A stretch of 64,000 bases of DNA, from the NCBI RefSeq assembly GCF_008362905.1, contig NZ_VFJB01000001.1, positions 124,001-188,000 of the forward strand. The letters run 5' to 3'. The notes beneath the pieces are model-generated. The model was not told the DNA's origin and did not search any database. It saw only the letters and a list, made by a program, of their open reading frames with translations. Both the position numbers and the translations under genes were made by a program. Below, piece by piece: positions 36,585-46,050 of this stretch; within the stretch, counting starts at the first letter, position 1, and each line of letters starts with the position of its first letter. Origin of the DNA: Deferribacter autotrophicus. Lineage in GTDB: Bacteria; Chrysiogenota; Deferribacteres; Deferribacterales; Deferribacteraceae.

Positions 36585-37598
36585 TCAACCATTTTCTGTA
36601 ACCTCTGTTAAATTTTTTAAATATTCTGGATCATATGGCCTACCGTTTTTTAATACACCAAATATTTGCCTTATCAATTTATTCGCTACTGCTATTATCG
36701 CCAATTTCTTCGCTTTACCTGATGATAAAAGCCTTCTATACAAATTTGAACAAAATTTATTATACCGTATCGCTGACAATGAACATACAAACAATATCTT
36801 CCTTATATAAGCATTTCCTCTCCTTGATATATGTCCCCTTCCCCTTACAGATGTCCCAGATTCCCTAATAGAAGGACACAAACCTATATAACTAACAACC
36901 TCCTTCGCCCTCTTGAAATTACGAAAACACTCCAATTTGCCCAACACTATCGACGCTAACTTCATACCTACTCCAGGAATACTCATAACTAACTCATATT
37001 CCTCTCTATAACGACTTTTCAACAAAACCTCTAGTTCCTGCTCCAATTTCTTAATCTTGCTCTTATAGGCGGAAATTACATCTTTATAACACGATATAAC
37101 CTCTTCTTGTTCATATGGCAATTGGCTAAATCCCTCTATCTGATTATTCAATCTATTTATCTGAGATTGAAAATCCTCTATTGCTTTTAAACGACTATCT
37201 ATCTCATAATATAATTCATCCTTAGGTTTAAATCTCCATTTATAACCATATTCCAGCCCATATTCCGCTATCAATTTGGAATCCGATTTGTCTGTCTTTG
37301 CCTTCCTTAAATTCATATCTGAATATTTCTTTATTGACATCGGATTAGCTACACTTACTTCGTAACCTAACTCCCTACTCAAATGGGTGGCTAATTTTAA
37401 ATGATATACTCCTGTACTTTCCATCATAAAAAGTACTTTCGACCAATCTACTCCTTTTACTTTCTTAAGAAAATCTTTAGTAAAAGATCTTACACTATTG
37501 CTCGTCTCGTAATACTTGTGCGTAGATCCATCATAAAAACTTATTGACAATGTCGACTTTGATACATCAATACCTACCACATTTTCAAATCTTCTCAT
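36585..37598 (-). CDS. IS110-family DEDD recombinase (transposase)
   Basis: A 337-residue intact recombinase. The N-terminal RuvC-like domain shows VGIDVSKSTLSI (Asp), FMMESTGVYH (Glu) and LRKAKTDKSDSKLIAEY (two Asp), the DEDD set. A coiled coil (about 135-195) leads to the C-terminal domain with SIPGVGMKLA and the SGTSVRGRGHISRRGN region that carries the nucleophilic serine in this family. GGAG lies 13 bases before the ATG (spacing slightly long). It works with a bridge RNA encoded upstream in the same element. Confidence 0.93.
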   Translation of the reverse strand: MRRFENVVGIDVSKSTLSISFYDGSTHKYYETSNSVRSFTKDFLKKVKGVDWSKVLFMMESTGVYHLKLATHLSRELGYEVSVANPMSIKKYSDMNLRKAKTDKSDSKLIAEYGLEYGYKWRFKPKDELYYEIDSRLKAIEDFQSQINRLNNQIEGFSQLPYEQEEVISCYKDVISAYKSKIKKLEQELEVLLKSRYREEYELVMSIPGVGMKLASIVLGKLECFRNFKRAKEVVSYIGLCPSIRESGTSVRGRGHISRRGNAYIRKILFVCSLSAIRYNKFCSNLYRRLLSSGKAKKLAIIAVANKLIRQIFGVLKNGRPYDPEYLKNLTEVTENG

Positions 37599-37639
37599 TT
37601 TATAATGTCTCCTATATTTTTTCTTGAGCTTTGCTTCCC

Positions 37640-37780
37640 TTTATACTATCATCGCAACATAATACAGGCTCGTAGCCTAATGTTCCGTCCAGTATTTGGA
37701 AAGCTGAAGGTGGGGACAACATTCTCAACGGTTTCTTACAACCAATGAGAAAAATGTCCTTGTTCACCTTCAGTGCTCCA
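37640..37780 (-). ncRNA. Candidate IS110 bridge RNA
   Basis: The leader of the recombinase folds into two stem-loops with internal loops. Loop 1: stem CTGAAGGTG/CACCTTCAG (37765-37773 with 37704-37712), then GGACA/TGTCC, then an internal loop. Its 5' strand ATTTTTCTCAT is identical to the left flank and core at 37842-37852, and its 3' strand TGAGAATGTT is complementary to the right end (36563-36572). Loop 2: ATACT/AGTAT, AACAT/ATGTT and hairpin AGGCT/AGCCT. Its 5' strand ACGGAACATT is identical to the right end before the core (36567-36576), and its 3' strand CGATGA is complementary to the left end. This is target-loop then donor-loop order. Confidence 0.7.
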
Positions 37781-37919
37781 TACATTACATAACCTTTTTT
37801 TAACTCTTTGTTAATTGTTTATTCCATATTTCTAATATACGATGAGAAAAATTTTTTCCTCTCGCTTCTTTTACACAACTAATTAAAAACAACAACAATT
37901 TCCCTCTCTATTTCATAAA

Positions 37920-37940
37920 ATGGGTGACGCCAGCACCCAT
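37920..37940. repeat. Hairpin downstream of livM
   Basis: Stem ATGGGTG/CACCCAT with loop ACGCCAG. A second small hairpin TAGCGC TTTTT GCGCTA lies at 37992-38008, close to the livM stop. Neither has a clean T-run on the minus strand. The 37849-38019 stretch is otherwise non-coding. Confidence 0.45.
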
Positions 37941-38019
37941 TATTGCAAGCATATTAAATGACATTCTCATCCTTAAAACTTGTAGTTTTGCTAGCGCTTT
38001 TTGCGCTAACCATTTATTG

Positions 38020-39072
38020 TTAATAAGAAAATGGCCAAAGCTTCCAGTAAGCTTTTATCAACTTCCATCTTCTATAAAGCCCTTCCGGCTCAAACATCAA
38101 AAATAGTATAATTACTAAACCGAATACACCTTCCCTAATCGAAGCAAACAATTGCGTAATATCTTGGTAATACTGTGAGAGAAAATCAGAAATTAATTTC
38201 AACGCCTCAGGCAGCACCGTCATAAAAACAGCACCAAAGATACTTCCAAGAACTTTTCCAAGTCCACCGATTATGATCATTGAAAGATACTGGATGGAAA
38301 CACCTATCGTGAAATGTTCAGGAGTAATAATTGTTGTATAAAAAGTCCATAGTCCTCCAGCAACTCCGGCATAAAAACTACTTATGGCAAAAGATAAAAT
38401 TTTATACTGAAAAATGTTTACACCCATAACCTCTGCAGCAATGTAATTGTCCCTTATACTTAAAAATGCCCTCCCTATCCTTGTTCTCATGATATTCACG
38501 GCAAAAATGGTCATTAAAATACAAAAAATTAAACCAAGATAATAAAACTTGAAATCATCATCTATCTCAATACCAAATATTTTCGCATAATCTACAGATA
38601 ACCCGGTAACTCCGCCTGTAATCCCCTCCATTCTCACAAATAAAAACTCTAAAATAAACTGGGCAGCCAATGTGGCAATGGATAAATACAACCCTTTTAA
38701 TCTCAAAGACGGAATACCAAAAATACTCCCGATGAAAGCTGCTGCTAAACCACCAAACAATATAGCGACGATAAAATTAACATGAAGCGTATTGTAAAAG
38801 TAACCTGCTGCATAAGCACCAACACCTATAAAGGCTCCATGCCCCAATGAAATCAGTCCTGTGGCACCGGTCAAAATATTTAACCCCACTGCACCAATCA
38901 CTGAAACAAAAATAAGATTAAATATATACAAAAGGTAATCAGTAGCCACAAAAGGGAAAAGAAATAGAAGAACAAGGAAAATTATCAATACAACTTTGGA
39001 AAAAGTGGTCTGATAAAGAGCAAAATCCTTCTCATAGCTGGTTTTGAAATTTCCACAGTTGACATAATTCAT
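38020..39072 (-). CDS. livM: Liv-type ABC permease LivM
   Basis: A 350-residue LivM permease: about nine transmembrane helices, with the family motifs GLISLGHGAFIGVGAYAAG, LRLKGLYLSIATLAAQFI, ITGGVTGLSV and the cytoplasmic coupling helix RTRIGRAFLSIRDNYIAAEVMGVN. It overlaps livH by four bases. The IS element lies downstream, between it and livK. Confidence 0.94.
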   Translation of the reverse strand: MNYVNCGNFKTSYEKDFALYQTTFSKVVLIIFLVLLFLFPFVATDYLLYIFNLIFVSVIGAVGLNILTGATGLISLGHGAFIGVGAYAAGYFYNTLHVNFIVAILFGGLAAAFIGSIFGIPSLRLKGLYLSIATLAAQFILEFLFVRMEGITGGVTGLSVDYAKIFGIEIDDDFKFYYLGLIFCILMTIFAVNIMRTRIGRAFLSIRDNYIAAEVMGVNIFQYKILSFAISSFYAGVAGGLWTFYTTIITPEHFTIGVSIQYLSMIIIGGLGKVLGSIFGAVFMTVLPEALKLISDFLSQYYQDITQLFASIREGVFGLVIILFLMFEPEGLYRRWKLIKAYWKLWPFSY

Positions 39073-39953
39073 ACTTTTTCGACCTCTTCAGTTCCAAAAA
39101 GTCCATAAGGTTTTATCATTAAAACTATAATCATAAATATGAATGGAAAAACTTCTTTGGCACCACCACCTATAAGAGGGTCGACATAACCACCTACCAG
39201 ATTTTCTAGGATACCAATAATTACTCCTCCAATGATTGCTCCTGAAATACTATCAAGCCCACCTAAAATAACAGCCGGAAAAACTTTGAGTCCAAATTGA
39301 GAAAGATTTGTGTTAACCCCATTAATATTTCCTACAAAAACACCGCCAACGGCAGAAACAACAGCAGCAATGGCCCAGGCAAGAGCAAAAACCTTTTTTA
39401 TCTCAATTCCCATTGACAAGGCAGCTTGCTGATCACTGGCCACAGCTCTCATCGCCACACCAGCTTTAGATTTTTTGAAAAAAACTGAAAAAATTACCAA
39501 TGAAATAGCCACACTTATTACGGAATATATATATACCTGACTAACTTTAATCCCAAAAAGATTTACCGGCTCACTTGGAAAAACCTTTGGAAATACTCTC
39601 GTATCAGTTCCCCAAAAAATCTGAACCACTGACTTGAGTAATGAGGAAAGACCAATGGTAAGCATTATAATGGAAATAATAGGTTCCCCTATCATTTTGC
39701 GTAAAAATATTCTTTCAATGATAAAACCGAATAAAAACATAAAAATAAATGTAAGTATAAATGAGGGGATAAAAGGTACCCTATAGCTTACAGTTAAATG
39801 TAAGCAGATATATGCACCGATTAAAAGCAATTCTCCTTGAGCAAAGTTAACTACACCTGTGGATTTATATATAAGTGTAAACCCCAAAGCCAAAAGGGCA
39901 TAAATACTTCCAACAACCAATCCAGTGATAAGAAGATTAAAAAAAAGTTCCAT
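39069..39953 (-). CDS. livH: Liv-type ABC permease LivH
   Basis: A 294-residue LivH permease. GLVVGSIYALLALGFTLIYKSTGVVNFAQGELLLIGAY at the N-terminus and the coupling segment AGVAMRAVASDQQAALSMGI are characteristic. About eight transmembrane helices. GAGG is found nine bases before the ATG. It is separated by 129 bases from the upstream ligase gene. Confidence 0.94.
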   Translation of the reverse strand: MELFFNLLITGLVVGSIYALLALGFTLIYKSTGVVNFAQGELLLIGAYICLHLTVSYRVPFIPSFILTFIFMFLFGFIIERIFLRKMIGEPIISIIMLTIGLSSLLKSVVQIFWGTDTRVFPKVFPSEPVNLFGIKVSQVYIYSVISVAISLVIFSVFFKKSKAGVAMRAVASDQQAALSMGIEIKKVFALAWAIAAVVSAVGGVFVGNINGVNTNLSQFGLKVFPAVILGGLDSISGAIIGGVIIGILENLVGGYVDPLIGGGAKEVFPFIFMIIVLMIKPYGLFGTEEVEKV

Positions 39954-40030
39954 TGCCCACTACCTCATATTATAAAATTTTAGATTGCTTCATCCCAAAC
40001 ACCTCACCAACTCAATTTCCATTACTGCGA

Positions 40031-40066
40031 ATCTGCTATACTTGCCAGCCTCTGAGCATAGCAGAT
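40031..40066. repeat. Inverted repeat between livH and the ligase gene
   Basis: Arms ATCTGCTAT (40031-40039) and ATAGCAGAT (40058-40066) enclose 18 bases. No T-run follows, so it may be an operator or an RNA processing site rather than a terminator. Confidence 0.4.
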
Positions 40067-40082
40067 GAAGCAACCTCCACCA

Positions 40083-41975
40083 CTATTCCAAAAAATATAT
40101 TTTTAAAACCGTATTGATCTTTCTTTCCCTACCATCCTGTAATTTAATAGTTGCAACAATATTTATCTCTTTTTTATCCGAATATAGAGCTTCAACTATC
40201 TCTTTATATTTTTCTTCGATAAATCCTCTTCTAACCTTCCTTGTCCTTGTCAACTCACCGTCATCAGCATCCAACTCTTTGTAAAGCAACACAAATTTCT
40301 TAATCTGATGCTCATCTTTCAAATCACTATTTACTTTGCGAACCTCATCTGCAATAAGTTCATAGACCTCATCTTTTGCTGCTAAATCCGTATATGTTGT
40401 ATAAGCAATCTTGTTGTTCTCAGCCCACTTCCCCACAATCCCCATATCGATATTTAATATCGCAGTTATGTAATCCCTCTTATTGCCAAGAGTCACAGCT
40501 TCCTTGATATAAGGGCTAAATTTCAGTTTATTTTCAATAAATTGTGGAGAAAACATGGTGCCATTCGAAAGATACATTAAATCTTTTTTCCTATCAATGA
40601 CTACCAGCTTTCCATTTTCATCGAAATAACCAGCATCACCAGAGTAAAGCCAACCATTTCTCAATACTTCTTTTGTAGCTTCTTCATCCTTGTAATACCC
40701 TGCAAAAACAGCAGGACTTCTTGATATAATTTCTCCATCCTCTGTTATCTTTATTTCAGTACCTTCAATCGGTCTCCCTACGGATGTGAAATCAATATCA
40801 TCATTTCTATGGATACACGAAATGCCTGAAATTTCTGTCTGACCATAAATCTGCTTCAAATTTACTCCAATAGCATGAAAAAATCTAAAAGTGTCAGGGC
40901 CAAGTGCAGCTCCACCTGTCATGGCACTCCTCAAATTGCTAAAACCAAGTCTCTCCTTCAATTTTCTAAAAAGCATTATATAAGCTAAGGCATATTTAAT
41001 TTTCTGATACAAAGTAGGTGATTTTTTCTGAAATTTTAAATCTGCATATTCATAACCAATTTTTATACATTTATTAAAAACAAAATTTTTAAACGGTGTA
41101 GAATCCATCATTTTCATAAAAACAGAAGAAGCCATATTTTCCCAAACCCTTGGAGGAGAAAAAATAATATGTGGTCCAATCTCTTTCATGTCATTTTCAA
41201 CCGTTTCATAACTTTCTGGAAAATTAACCACAAAGCCAAAAATCTGAGCACTTGCCACACTCATCATCTGTTCCCCAATCCAGGGAAGAGGAAGGAATGA
41301 CACAAATTCATCAGTATCATATTTTGGATCAGCCTTTGCTAGACTCGTAGACATAAAAATCAAATTTCTGTGTGTGAGCATTGCCACTTTTGGTTTTGAA
41401 GTAGTCCCAGAAGTGGTGCACATAACCGCTATGTCATCACTACTAACCAATCTCAACTTATCTTCAAAATACTTTTCCAGTATTTCAATATCCACATCTT
41501 TATTAACAATATTTTCAAAATTTTCTAATTTCTCATCATCATATAAATACATACCTCTGTTGTCATAATAGATTATTTTCTTAATTAAAGAATGTTTACT
41601 GGCAACTTCTAAAACCTTATCCACCTGCTCTTGGTTTTCAGCGATAACCATTTTAGCACCGGTTTTTGTCAGCAAATATTCCACTTCTTCCACAACAGAA
41701 TCTTGATAAATACCCACAGGATATGCTCTTATAAGTTGAGCAGCAAATTCTGCAATTACCCACTCAGGCTTATTGTCTCCTATTATGGCAATAGTATCCC
41801 CTTTTCTTATACCAAATTGCTCAAAATAAATTGCAAGCAACGCAACCTTTTTAAAATATTCAGACCAAGAAATTTCTTTCCAGATACCATAATCTTTTTC
41901 ACGTAATGCTACTTTATCCTTTTTACTTCTATAATTTTCCAGAAAGTACTCTAACAAAGTTTCTTTTATAACCAC
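40083..41975 (-). CDS. Long-chain-type AMP-forming acyl-CoA synthetase
   Basis: A 630-residue adenylate-forming ligase. The P-loop reads CTTSGTTSKPKVAML (usually TSGTTGxPK), the A5 motif is IYGQTE and the hinge region is YSGDAGYFDENGKLVVIDRKKDLM. It matches the bacterial long-chain/AMP-dependent synthetase group that sits within Liv-type operons. The start is GTG at 41975 in a ten-base overlap with livG; no better ATG is available. Probably activates the imported acid; chain specificity is unknown. Confidence 0.88.
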   Translation of the reverse strand: MVIKETLLEYFLENYRSKKDKVALREKDYGIWKEISWSEYFKKVALLAIYFEQFGIRKGDTIAIIGDNKPEWVIAEFAAQLIRAYPVGIYQDSVVEEVEYLLTKTGAKMVIAENQEQVDKVLEVASKHSLIKKIIYYDNRGMYLYDDEKLENFENIVNKDVDIEILEKYFEDKLRLVSSDDIAVMCTTSGTTSKPKVAMLTHRNLIFMSTSLAKADPKYDTDEFVSFLPLPWIGEQMMSVASAQIFGFVVNFPESYETVENDMKEIGPHIIFSPPRVWENMASSVFMKMMDSTPFKNFVFNKCIKIGYEYADLKFQKKSPTLYQKIKYALAYIMLFRKLKERLGFSNLRSAMTGGAALGPDTFRFFHAIGVNLKQIYGQTEISGISCIHRNDDIDFTSVGRPIEGTEIKITEDGEIISRSPAVFAGYYKDEEATKEVLRNGWLYSGDAGYFDENGKLVVIDRKKDLMYLSNGTMFSPQFIENKLKFSPYIKEAVTLGNKRDYITAILNIDMGIVGKWAENNKIAYTTYTDLAAKDEVYELIADEVRKVNSDLKDEHQIKKFVLLYKELDADDGELTRTRKVRRGFIEEKYKEIVEALYSDKKEINIVATIKLQDGRERKINTVLKIYFLE

Positions 41976-42730
41976 TTCTCTTCACCCAAATATGCTGAAA
42001 TAACTTTTTCATTATTAATAACTTCTGAAGGAGTCCCTTCACATACTTTTTCACCGAAATCAAGAGCCATTATTCTATCTGAAATATCAACCACCACATT
42101 CATGTCATGTTCTATTAAAATAATGGTTGTGTTTAATTCATCATTTATATCAAGAATATAGCGAGCCATATCCTCTGTCTCTTCCATATTCATACCTGCC
42201 ATCGGCTCATCAAGGAGAAGTAATTTTGGCTCTAAACAAAGAGCTCTTGCCAACTCAATCCGTTTTTGCAAGCCATAAGAAAGTTCATACACATATTTTT
42301 TTCTGACACTGTTAAGATTCAGGTAATCAATTACTTCCTCCACTTTCTTTCTATGCTCTACCTCTTCCCTCAATGCTTTACCAAAATACAAAATTGAAGA
42401 AAAAAGACCGTATTTCATGAATATATGTCTTGAAAGCATCAGGTTTTCCAAAACTGTCATTCCCTTAAACAATTCAAGATTTTGAAATGTCCGAACTATC
42501 CCAAGTTTAGCCCTTTTATGAACAACAAGCTTTGTGATATCCTTCCCTTCGAATTTAATAGTCCCCCTATCAGGAAAATAAATACCTGTAATCGTATTTA
42601 AAACACTTGTTTTACCTGCGCCGTTAGGCCCAATAATTGAAAAAATCTCACCTTTATTAACATTAAATGTTACACCTGCAATGGCCATTATCCCGCCAAA
42701 ACTCAAATAAATTCTATTGACTTCGAGCAA
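41966..42730 (-). CDS. livG: Liv-type ABC ATPase LivG
   Basis: A 254-residue LivG ATPase: Walker A IIGPNGAGKTS, signature LSYGLQKR (degenerate LSGGQ, normal for LivG), Walker B LLLLDEPMAGMN, H-loop LIEHDM. A TTG at 42730 is taken as start because AGAGG lies six bases upstream; the TTG at 42736 is too close to the ribosome site. It heads the liv-ligase operon, after a 172-base AT-rich non-coding stretch. Confidence 0.9.
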   Translation of the reverse strand: MLEVNRIYLSFGGIMAIAGVTFNVNKGEIFSIIGPNGAGKTSVLNTITGIYFPDRGTIKFEGKDITKLVVHKRAKLGIVRTFQNLELFKGMTVLENLMLSRHIFMKYGLFSSILYFGKALREEVEHRKKVEEVIDYLNLNSVRKKYVYELSYGLQKRIELARALCLEPKLLLLDEPMAGMNMEETEDMARYILDINDELNTTIILIEHDMNVVVDISDRIMALDFGEKVCEGTPSEVINNEKVISAYLGEEKWL

Positions 42731-42908
42731 CTGCAACCTCTTTTAAAACATTTTTCTATTAAACTTATTTAATTCTAACTAAACTAAAAAGGATAGTCAA
42801 CAATAAATTTGATTATGCTTAACAATTTTTGATTATATTAAACATTAATAAAAAAATTCACTATAAAATCATTTTATTTGACCATAAGAATTATTGATCT
42901 AAAGAAAA

Positions 42909-45281
42909 TTATAATGATAATTTGCGCTGATAAAATTCTGCTTTCTTTCTAAGACTTTTAAACTCAGTTATAAATTTATTGAGTATTTTTCTTGCTTTCT
43001 CTTTTTTACCTAGTTTGATAGACGCATCCATAAAGGCAAAATAAAGATTAGGATCATTGAATTTTGTAAAGTCTATACTATTTAATATTTTAAATCCTTC
43101 CTGAAAACGACCTAATTTTATTAGAGCTAGTCCATAATAACATCTAATTTCCTCATCCTGCCCAAAATTTTCATATGCTTTCATAAAAGAATCTACAGCA
43201 TCAGATATGCGTCCCATATTCAAATAAATTTTACCACTTGTAAGCAATTGCTCAGCCAAGAATATCTTTTTCGCATCAATTTTTAATTCACTTTCCTCTT
43301 CCTTCTCCTTTGAAGTGAGCAAATCAAATGCCTCTTTTATTATCCTAAATATTTCATCAGCAAGTGCCTTTTTTTGCTTATCCTCATATAAATCAGGATG
43401 GTATTTTTTTGATAGATTAACATATGTTTTTTTTACTTCATCAATATCAAAACTATCCTTATTTACTCCAAAAATTTCATAAGGGGTCATTTTTTGTAAA
43501 TTGTTTAAATACTCCTTTAATTCATCAACATCTAAATCATCCTGACTTACAGGTTTAATAAGATCAAGGTAATACAGAATTTTCAAAATGTTTATCTCAC
43601 TACTACTAAACTGCCTTAAAACTTCCCTGTCCAATCTATTATTATCAAAACTACTCAAAATTTTTACAATCGCATGGTACTCTTCTGCCATCTCTAACAA
43701 CTCTTTTTCCAGTACTGTCAACTCATAACTCTGGTTCAAATCAAAATCTACATTAACATCAACATTATACCCAGACACAACAAATAAAATTAGATAAAAA
43801 AGATTTAAAGAAATGCTTATATCGTAAGTAAATTTCTCATTGAATATGAAAATATTTGAAATTGGTTCCGTTTTTATAATCTCTTGAATGAGCATATTAT
43901 CATAAACTTCAAGAACCCTTTTAAGCTCATCAAAACTTAAAATATCTTCATCAATAATATATTTTAATGTTTTGCTGAAATCTTTTTCATCAACCAAAGA
44001 AATATCTTTAACGTTTTGTAAATACTTACTAAAATTATAATTCTCTGAAAAGGAATATCCTATCTTAAACTTTCCAGATTCAAAAAAGAATACCCCGGTA
44101 AATTTTTCGTTAATAACCTCCAATGCCCCAGTTAATTCGTTCTTCATAATATACAATAACGATAATAGCGTATCTCCTTCTAATTCTTTAGTTTCTTTAC
44201 GTCTAATTTCTTTCAACATAATCAAATTTAATTTATACAACTTAATCAAAACTAATTTAAGCTCAGTTTTTTCAATATTTACAACTTTATATAATTCATC
44301 AAAACAAGGATATTCACTTATTCTAGATAAGATAAAACCTTCTTTAGGAGTTAGAAAAATTCTTTGATCTAGCAATTTATAACTATTCACTTTAAAACAA
44401 GAATTTTCCCCCCCTACTTTTTTCTCAAAGAAATTATTTACAAATATCACAAGATTTTGATAGAAGTTTTTAATTATTTGACTACTTTTATATTTATCAT
44501 AGAGATTTTTAGTTATATTGTAAGATTCATAAATTCGACCTCTACCATAAAGTTCTAACGCCACTAAAAAGCTAACTGTGGGGTCTTCTTTAACTTCTTT
44601 TTTACCTATCTTTTCAATCTTTTTATCTAAAAAAAGCTGATATAACTGTTTATAGGTCTCAAGATAATCTCCACCTATCTCAAATAATATTTCACCTATA
44701 CATCTTTTACCATCTATAAATTTTTTTAAATCCCCTGACAAATCACTAGAATCAACAACTTTAATTATGTCACTTTCATCCAATACTTTTTTATACAAAT
44801 CCAATTCATCTTTTCGTCTAATACATTCAAATAAAATCTCATCAACACTAATACTAAAATCTAAATTTTTACTATAACGTTTTTCTTCAAAATAAAAATA
44901 TCCTTTATCCCACCCTAATAGATATACAGTTATTTCAATAATTTGTTGTTTTATTATATCATTTAACTCATCCTTAGTAATAAAACCTTTTGCAATTAAC
45001 AATTGTCCTAAAGGACGTTTCTCCTTTAATTGAGTTTTTAAAACATTTGCTAAATTTTTTTTATCAATCTTTTTGTACCTTATTAATAATTTTCCTAATA
45101 AAAATTCAGGAATATTAGATGATGTATTAATAATAAAACCATCAGAAAAAAATACTTTCACTTCTTCTGTTTCTCTTTGAAAAAAAAGAAAGCCCGATTT
45201 TCTATTTTGAGAAACCCACTGGAAAACATCCGGAACTGATATAGATTTCAAATCACCAATTAATTGGGAATTAAACGCCAT
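42909..45281 (-). CDS. PATAN (DUF4388)-DnaJ-TPR multidomain protein
   Basis: A 790-residue cytoplasmic protein. The N-terminus (about 1-130, LIGDLKSISVPDVFQWVSQNRKSG) is a PATAN/DUF4388 domain of the type seen in gliding and two-component proteins. A second PATAN-like segment follows near 370-500 (ELEGDTLLSLLYIMKNELTGALEV). A J-domain has HPD at 628-630 (KKYHPDLY), and the C-terminus holds TPR repeats (FMKAYENFGQDEEIRCYYGLALIKLGRF). It probably recruits an Hsp70 to a signalling complex. It overlaps the phosphatase gene by 11 bases. Confidence 0.8.
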   Translation of the reverse strand: MAFNSQLIGDLKSISVPDVFQWVSQNRKSGFLFFQRETEEVKVFFSDGFIINTSSNIPEFLLGKLLIRYKKIDKKNLANVLKTQLKEKRPLGQLLIAKGFITKDELNDIIKQQIIEITVYLLGWDKGYFYFEEKRYSKNLDFSISVDEILFECIRRKDELDLYKKVLDESDIIKVVDSSDLSGDLKKFIDGKRCIGEILFEIGGDYLETYKQLYQLFLDKKIEKIGKKEVKEDPTVSFLVALELYGRGRIYESYNITKNLYDKYKSSQIIKNFYQNLVIFVNNFFEKKVGGENSCFKVNSYKLLDQRIFLTPKEGFILSRISEYPCFDELYKVVNIEKTELKLVLIKLYKLNLIMLKEIRRKETKELEGDTLLSLLYIMKNELTGALEVINEKFTGVFFFESGKFKIGYSFSENYNFSKYLQNVKDISLVDEKDFSKTLKYIIDEDILSFDELKRVLEVYDNMLIQEIIKTEPISNIFIFNEKFTYDISISLNLFYLILFVVSGYNVDVNVDFDLNQSYELTVLEKELLEMAEEYHAIVKILSSFDNNRLDREVLRQFSSSEINILKILYYLDLIKPVSQDDLDVDELKEYLNNLQKMTPYEIFGVNKDSFDIDEVKKTYVNLSKKYHPDLYEDKQKKALADEIFRIIKEAFDLLTSKEKEEESELKIDAKKIFLAEQLLTSGKIYLNMGRISDAVDSFMKAYENFGQDEEIRCYYGLALIKLGRFQEGFKILNSIDFTKFNDPNLYFAFMDASIKLGKKEKARKILNKFITEFKSLRKKAEFYQRKLSL

Positions 45282-46035
45282 TCAACAACCTTAATAAATC
45301 CTTTGTTATAAATTTATTTGTAGCAATTATAAATTTATCACTAAAAGTGTAACTCTCACCTTCAATATTCAAAACTTCCCCACCAGCTTCTTTCACTACA
45401 ATTTTGCCAGCTGCCACATCCCATGGTTTTAAGTTACTCTCATAATAACCATCAAACACACCCTTTGCCACATAGCATAAATCTAAAGCAGCAGAGCCTG
45501 CCCTTCTAATCCCCCTTGTATTTTTTAATACATTAGACAACAATTTTAATAATTTATCAATATTTTCTACAACAGAAGAATAAGGAAAACCGGTAGCAAT
45601 TAAAGATTTCTCTAAATTATCTGTCTTAGATACAAAAATTCTCTCACCGTTTAAATAAGCACCTTTACCAGACTCAGCAGTAAAAATCTCATCCAAAATG
45701 GGATTATAAACAATACCACACTCATAATCTTTATCTATTAATGCTAAAGAAATAGCTACAAAAGGAAAACCATGAACAAAATTTGTAGTCCCATCAATAG
45801 GATCCAATAATATTACTTTATCATCAGGCAAATTCCCATCAAAGGATTCCTCAGCAACAATATTGAAATCCCCTTCAATAGTTTCAAGCCTTTTTTTGAT
45901 AAACTCCTCAACTTTGATATCTATTTCAGTTACTAAATCTATTTTTCCTTTGTAATGTACCGTATTTGATTTATTGAAATTTTCTTTAATAATCTTTCCG
46001 GCTTCTATTACTATCTCTTTTAAAAAATTTATCAC
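45271..46035 (-). CDS. suhB: Inositol monophosphatase family protein
   Basis: A 254-residue IMPase (myo-inositol-1-phosphate hydrolysis; SuhB-type roles in rRNA transcription in enterobacteria). Metal motifs: EESFDG, LLDPIDGTTNFVHGFPF and the C-terminal LKPWDVAAGKIVVKEAGG. GGAG lies six bases before the GTG at 46035, favouring it over a TTG at 46047. Confidence 0.88.
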   Translation of the reverse strand: MINFLKEIVIEAGKIIKENFNKSNTVHYKGKIDLVTEIDIKVEEFIKKRLETIEGDFNIVAEESFDGNLPDDKVILLDPIDGTTNFVHGFPFVAISLALIDKDYECGIVYNPILDEIFTAESGKGAYLNGERIFVSKTDNLEKSLIATGFPYSSVVENIDKLLKLLSNVLKNTRGIRRAGSAALDLCYVAKGVFDGYYESNLKPWDVAAGKIVVKEAGGEVLNIEGESYTFSDKFIIATNKFITKDLLRLLNGV

Positions 46036-46050
46036 TGACTTCTCCAAAAC

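Larger units (their letters stand above)
36562..37848 (-). mobile_element. IS110-family insertion sequence
   Basis: An element of about 1.29 kb. The 7-base direct repeat ATGAGAA (plus strand) occurs at 36562-36568 and 37842-37848 and marks the two ends, consistent with core duplication; on the coding strand it reads TTCTCAT and contains a CT dinucleotide, the core in IS621. It encodes one intact recombinase and a structured leader. It splits the liv operon. There are no terminal inverted repeats, as usual for IS110. Confidence 0.75.
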
